From Qipengyuania polymorpha (GTDB taxonomy: Bacteria; Pseudomonadota; Alphaproteobacteria; Sphingomonadales; Sphingomonadaceae), in assembly GCF_019711435.1 (NCBI RefSeq), contig NZ_JAIGNK010000003.1, positions 615,838-679,837 on the forward strand: 64,000 nucleotides of DNA, written 5' to 3'. This document shows, one piece after another, positions 61,701 to 64,000 of the stretch. Each line of letters begins with the position of its first letter. Position 1 is the first letter of the stretch. The notes under the pieces were generated by a model, which worked only from the letters and a program-made list of their open reading frames with translations, searched no databases and had not been told where the DNA came from. A program made the translations under genes and the position numbers.

Positions 61701-64000
61701 ACGAAGACGACCTGGCCGATGGCTCCTCGCCGGATGCGGCTGCGCTGACCCAGAGCGGCCAGTTCACGGTCGACAGCCCCGACGGGCTCGCGACGCTGTC
61801 GGTCGGCGGCGTGCAGGTCTGGGGCGCTGGCGAAACCTATCCGCTCGAAATCCCCGGAACATATGGCACGGTCCGCATCACCGATGTGACCGAAGTCCTC
61901 GACGCCAATGGCGACGTGGTCGAAGCGATCATCGATTACGAATACGTGTTGGCAGGCAACACGCTCGACCACGATGCGGCCGGCCAGGACGGCGTGTCGG
62001 AAAGCTTCGCTGTCGTTGCTTCGGATACCGACGGTTCGCCCGCCAACGCCACGCTCGATATCGATGTCATCGACGACGTGCCGACCGCGAATGACGACAC
62101 CGCCGGTCAGGCGACCGAGAACACCCCGATCGTCATCAATGCGCTTGAAAACGACGTGTTTGGCGCAGACGGGGTGGTCACCATCGGCAACCCGGAAGAT
62201 GTCGAGGTCGTGGTGACGACCCAGGGTTCGCAGGGCACCGCCACCTATGATCCGGCGACCGGCCTGTTCACCTACACGCCGGACGCGGGTGCAGGCAGCG
62301 ACGGCAACCTAACCGACAGCTTCACCTACACCATCACCGACCAGGACGGCGACAGCTCGACCGCAACGGTCACCGTGAGCCTCCAGCCCGACAGCGAGCC
62401 GAGCGGCGCGACTGTCGCTGCGGCGGTCGACGACGACGGACTTGCCGGCGGGAACCCGGCTTCGAACACGGGCGATCTCGACACCGGCAATGCCGATGAG
62501 ACCGTCTTCAGCGGTACGCTGAGCTTCGATGTCGGCAACGACACGCCTGCGACTGTCAGCTTCGATGCCTCGCTCGACGGATCGAGCGTCATGCTGGGCA
62601 GCGAGATGGTGACCTACTCGGTCACCGGCAACACGCTGACCGCATCCAGCGGACGTGGCGATATCTTCACGGTCGAGATCACCGACAGCGAAACCGGTGC
62701 CTACACCGTGACCCTGCTGCAGAACGTCCTGCACACGGACGGCGGCGACGAGAACGACGCCTTCGCCAGCATCGATTTCACCGTTTCCGACAGCGAAGGC
62801 GAAGAAGCTACCGCCACACTCGACATTACCTTCGACGACGACGCACCGACCGCGACCGACAACACCAATGCGGTGACCGAGGGCGACAGCGTGGGTGGCA
62901 ATCTGCTGACCGACGATGACGGCTTCGGCGTCGACGTGAACGGAGCCGACGGTTCGCTCACCATCCTCGACGTCACCGGCAGTGGCTCGAGCGACGATGG
63001 CGCGCCCTTCGTGGTCACCGGCACTTACGGCGAACTCACCGTCCAGGCAGACGGCAACTACACCTACCAGAGCTTCGCCAACGCCACGAACATGGATGTC
63101 ACCGACAGCTTCACCTATCGCATCGTCGATGCCGATGGCGACGTTGCCGAAGCCACGCTCGACATCGACATCACCAATGTCGCGGGCGCGGTCGAGGATG
63201 ATGGCGCGACGGTGAACGAGGCCGGCCTCTCCTTCGGCAGCGATGCCGACAGCGACAGCGAGCGCGATGACGATGGCCAGATCACCGTCCTCAACGCCAC
63301 CGGTACCTTCACCTATGTCCTGACGAGCCCGGCCACCGGCACATACGGCACTCTGGACCTCAATGAAGACACGGGGACCTACACCTACACGCTGACCAGC
63401 AATGTCGACGGCGACAGCCTCGTCCCCAGCCAAGGCGGCGACAATGGCACCAATACCGTTACCGGCCAGGAAAGCTTCACTTATGAGGTCTATGACGACC
63501 TCGGCAATTTCATCGGCAGCGGCACCATTGCTGTCAGCATTATCGATGACGTGCCCTCGATCGACGCTGCGGTTGTCGATGGCGACGCAGTTACGCTGAC
63601 GACCTTCGACGCGGAGACCGTCGGCGGCACGAGCGTGGCTGTGTCGACGGCCAACTTCAGCGATGCCTTCTCGGTTGCCTCGAGCGACTACGGCGCCGAC
63701 GGCGCAGGCACGATCGCCTGGGATTACGGCCTGGTCATCGACAATGCGACTTCGGGTCTCACCAGCGATGGTGTTCCGGTTACGCTTTCGATGAACGGCG
63801 ACGTCGTCGAAGGCCGCGCCAACGGCGTTCTCGTCTTCACCGTCGAAGTGAACGACACGACGGGTGTCGTGACGCTCACCCAGTATGAAGAGATCGATCA
63901 CGATCTGCCGGGTTCGGACAGCGATTACGACAGCCAGCTTGAAGCGCTCGCCAATGGCGTGATCTCGCTGAGCGGGACGGCGACCATCACCGATGGCGAT
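58775..64000 (+). CDS. Giant repetitive adhesin, type I secretion substrate (runs off window)
   Basis: At least 1,742 residues, continuing past the window. ATG 58775 has AAGGA 8 bases upstream. The N-terminal part (about 25-105, GDVILQPDANGVVVLPEG and VIIPEGAIIVPQIVVDG) resembles the prefix/retention region of BapA/LapA-type adhesins. Next come Ca-binding, Asp-rich Ig-like modules with VTEDG...NVITD, TYTLTDGDQDADTATLTI and DDVPTANDD motifs (cadherin/VCBS/T1SS-143-like). From about residue 1,600 DYGLVIDNATSGLTSDG and VVEGRANGVLVFTVEV fit the T1SS-143/DUF5801 repeats. No Cys, very acidic. Residues about 570-834 and 835-1,099 are a tandem duplicate. It probably mediates attachment or biofilm formation; its ABC exporter is outside the window. 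Confidence 0.88.
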   Translation, partial: MDSFDTNNEFADAQDSGNADMGEAQGNAAPAMAVRPGDVILQPDANGVVVLPEGASLENMSAEGRDLVIVLDDGSRVIIPEGAIIVPQIVVDGVTVPAANLAALLTGNEPQPAAGDPQSSGGNFEVDPGNIQDAYAIGNLLPYTELQFPQPEEREIIPYDVEEDPVIVIETPDNPAGAINAIATVDEDGLPARNVDGTDEPEGTREETASEVSSGTIVFSAPDGVDIVSVNGVNIIANGEPAFTLGGTITGDVGFLTITSINVAAGEIGFTFTLTDNLLFETVDGSFEMTVTDIDGDSSVATLQINIIDDNPIARDDTAEVEGGTFGPIYGNVVLSNDEPGADGFQGEDRVTGFANDGGSADPGEVLVGTYGELTIFANGDYEYTRFHNTPGNVSEEFTYTIVDGDDTPSTATLTINIGNARPSITTVPTGEDETVVEEGQLPPTTGTRDDEPEGSSFDGNDETATGVIEFTSLDGVQTVSIGGVEFDPATLLDPTNLPLVVIADDTGTLTITGYTYDDQTGDGTITYVYELTDNTGDPDRTVVTFPIEIVDLDGEPNVESEDLVITIIDDVPTANDDVDSVTEDGPLVADGNVITDREGNGGEDVTGADGAAVTAVDFDGTSYDPGIEFATEFGFLTIFANGEYVYRLDNSNEFVQGLDATESLTEVFTYTLTDGDQDADTATLTITVNGADDGVTINGLTAEGPDLVVDEDDLADGSSPDAAALTQSGQFTVDSPDGLATLSVGGVQVWGAGETYPLEIPGTYGTVRITDVTEVLDANGDVVEAIIDYEYVLAGNTLDHDAAGQDGVSESFAVVASDTDGSPANATLDIDVIDDVPTANDDVDSVTEDGPLVADGNVITDREGNGGEDVTGADGAAVTAVDFDGTSYDPGIEFATEFGFLTIFANGEYVYRLDNSNEFVQGLDATESLTEVFTYTLTDGDQDADTATLTITVNGADDGVTINGLTAEGPDLVVDEDDLADGSSPDAAALTQSGQFTVDSPDGLATLSVGGVQVWGAGETYPLEIPGTYGTVRITDVTEVLDANGDVVEAIIDYEYVLAGNTLDHDAAGQDGVSESFAVVASDTDGSPANATLDIDVIDDVPTANDDTAGQATENTPIVINALENDVFGADGVVTIGNPEDVEVVVTTQGSQGTATYDPATGLFTYTPDAGAGSDGNLTDSFTYTITDQDGDSSTATVTVSLQPDSEPSGATVAAAVDDDGLAGGNPASNTGDLDTGNADETVFSGTLSFDVGNDTPATVSFDASLDGSSVMLGSEMVTYSVTGNTLTASSGRGDIFTVEITDSETGAYTVTLLQNVLHTDGGDENDAFASIDFTVSDSEGEEATATLDITFDDDAPTATDNTNAVTEGDSVGGNLLTDDDGFGVDVNGADGSLTILDVTGSGSSDDGAPFVVTGTYGELTVQADGNYTYQSFANATNMDVTDSFTYRIVDADGDVAEATLDIDITNVAGAVEDDGATVNEAGLSFGSDADSDSERDDDGQITVLNATGTFTYVLTSPATGTYGTLDLNEDTGTYTYTLTSNVDGDSLVPSQGGDNGTNTVTGQESFTYEVYDDLGNFIGSGTIAVSIIDDVPSIDAAVVDGDAVTLTTFDAETVGGTSVAVSTANFSDAFSVASSDYGADGAGTIAWDYGLVIDNATSGLTSDGVPVTLSMNGDVVEGRANGVLVFTVEVNDTTGVVTLTQYEEIDHDLPGSDSDYDSQLEALANGVISLSGTATITDGD
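60481..61275 (+). repeat. 795-bp tandem repeat, unit 1 (in the adhesin)
   Basis: The unit of 265 codons begins CGACGACGTGCCGACCGCG. It contains one full pair of Ig-like modules (VTEDGPLVADGNV... through DIDVIDDVPTAND). Unit 2 repeats it with no difference I can see. Confidence 0.9.
61276..62070 (+). repeat. 795-bp tandem repeat, unit 2 (in the adhesin)
   Basis: The same 795 bases as unit 1 at exactly one period. A third, truncated start of the unit (about 26 bases) follows at 62071 before the sequence diverges into the next module. The two units keep one reading frame. Confidence 0.9.

Noticed and set aside
60481..62070. Tandem repeats as a CRISPR-like array
   Set aside because: The units are 795 bp, coding and contiguous without spacers. 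They are protein-domain duplications.
58613..63901. Three long minus-strand frames opposite the adhesin (ending 59938, 61972 and 63901)
   Set aside because: They are reverse-strand images of Asp/Thr/Gly-rich adhesin codons, and the duplicated text in the middle one is just the 795-bp tandem repeat. The plus-strand frame is continuous.

Overview
The window is a GC-rich, densely packed alphaproteobacterial chromosome segment. CtrA with a GTTAAC-rich promoter, the prfA-prmC-DUF4167 block, HWE and HisKA-type signalling, and a tad pilus locus point to Alphaproteobacteria. The overall gene style (bacterial CDC48-type ATPase, copA/copB with DUF305 proteins, T1SS-143-type giant adhesin) fits Sphingomonadales, most likely an Erythrobacteraceae member; that placement is inference, since there is no rRNA in the window. 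No tRNA, rRNA, IS element, prophage or CRISPR array was seen.

Layout. 1-4.3 kb (minus strand): the start of trmB, a lone receiver protein, ctrA with its terminator, then lptB-rpoN separated by a long G-rich palindrome. 4.4-15.4 kb (mostly plus): a small membrane protein, pmbA/tldE, a BON-MscS channel, ppa, hisS, prfA, prmC, a DUF4167 protein, lnt and metK, the last behind an ATAAAG-N4-CTTTAT operator-like palindrome. 15.4-18.8 kb (minus): an operon scoA - HAD-phosphatase lipoprotein - scoB - CaiB/BaiF CoA-transferase. 18.9-32 kb: a lipoprotein, a likely small RNA with a strong terminator, a CDC48-like double AAA ATPase, an MscS channel, an HWE histidine kinase, polA, an acidic lipoprotein, a class A beta-lactamase-like protein, a host-attachment-family protein, and an APH-DUF6285 fusion with an acyl-CoA dehydrogenase.

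32.2-38.5 kb is a copper/metal-handling island: a secreted DUF305 plus beta-propeller-like fusion converges on copA-copB, and a DUF2231 protein and membrane-anchored DUF305 protein diverge from copA. Then come a secreted helical-repeat protein, groS-groL under a CIRCE operator, a MATE exporter, and a PilZ-XRE fusion regulator whose start codon lies in a perfect palindrome.

45.5-57.7 kb is a complete tad/cpa type IVc pilus locus on the minus strand (flp, cpaB, cpaC, a miniature CpaD-like lipoprotein, tadG, two tadE, cpaE, cpaF, tadB, tadC, tadD, cpaA, and an unrecognised membrane protein). Divergent from it, behind about 1 kb of non-coding, hairpin-rich DNA, begins a giant repetitive type I-secreted adhesin that runs off the window's end and contains two apparently identical tandem 795-bp repeats. 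Together these make the right end a surface-attachment region: pilus, adhesin and a possible c-di-GMP-linked regulator.
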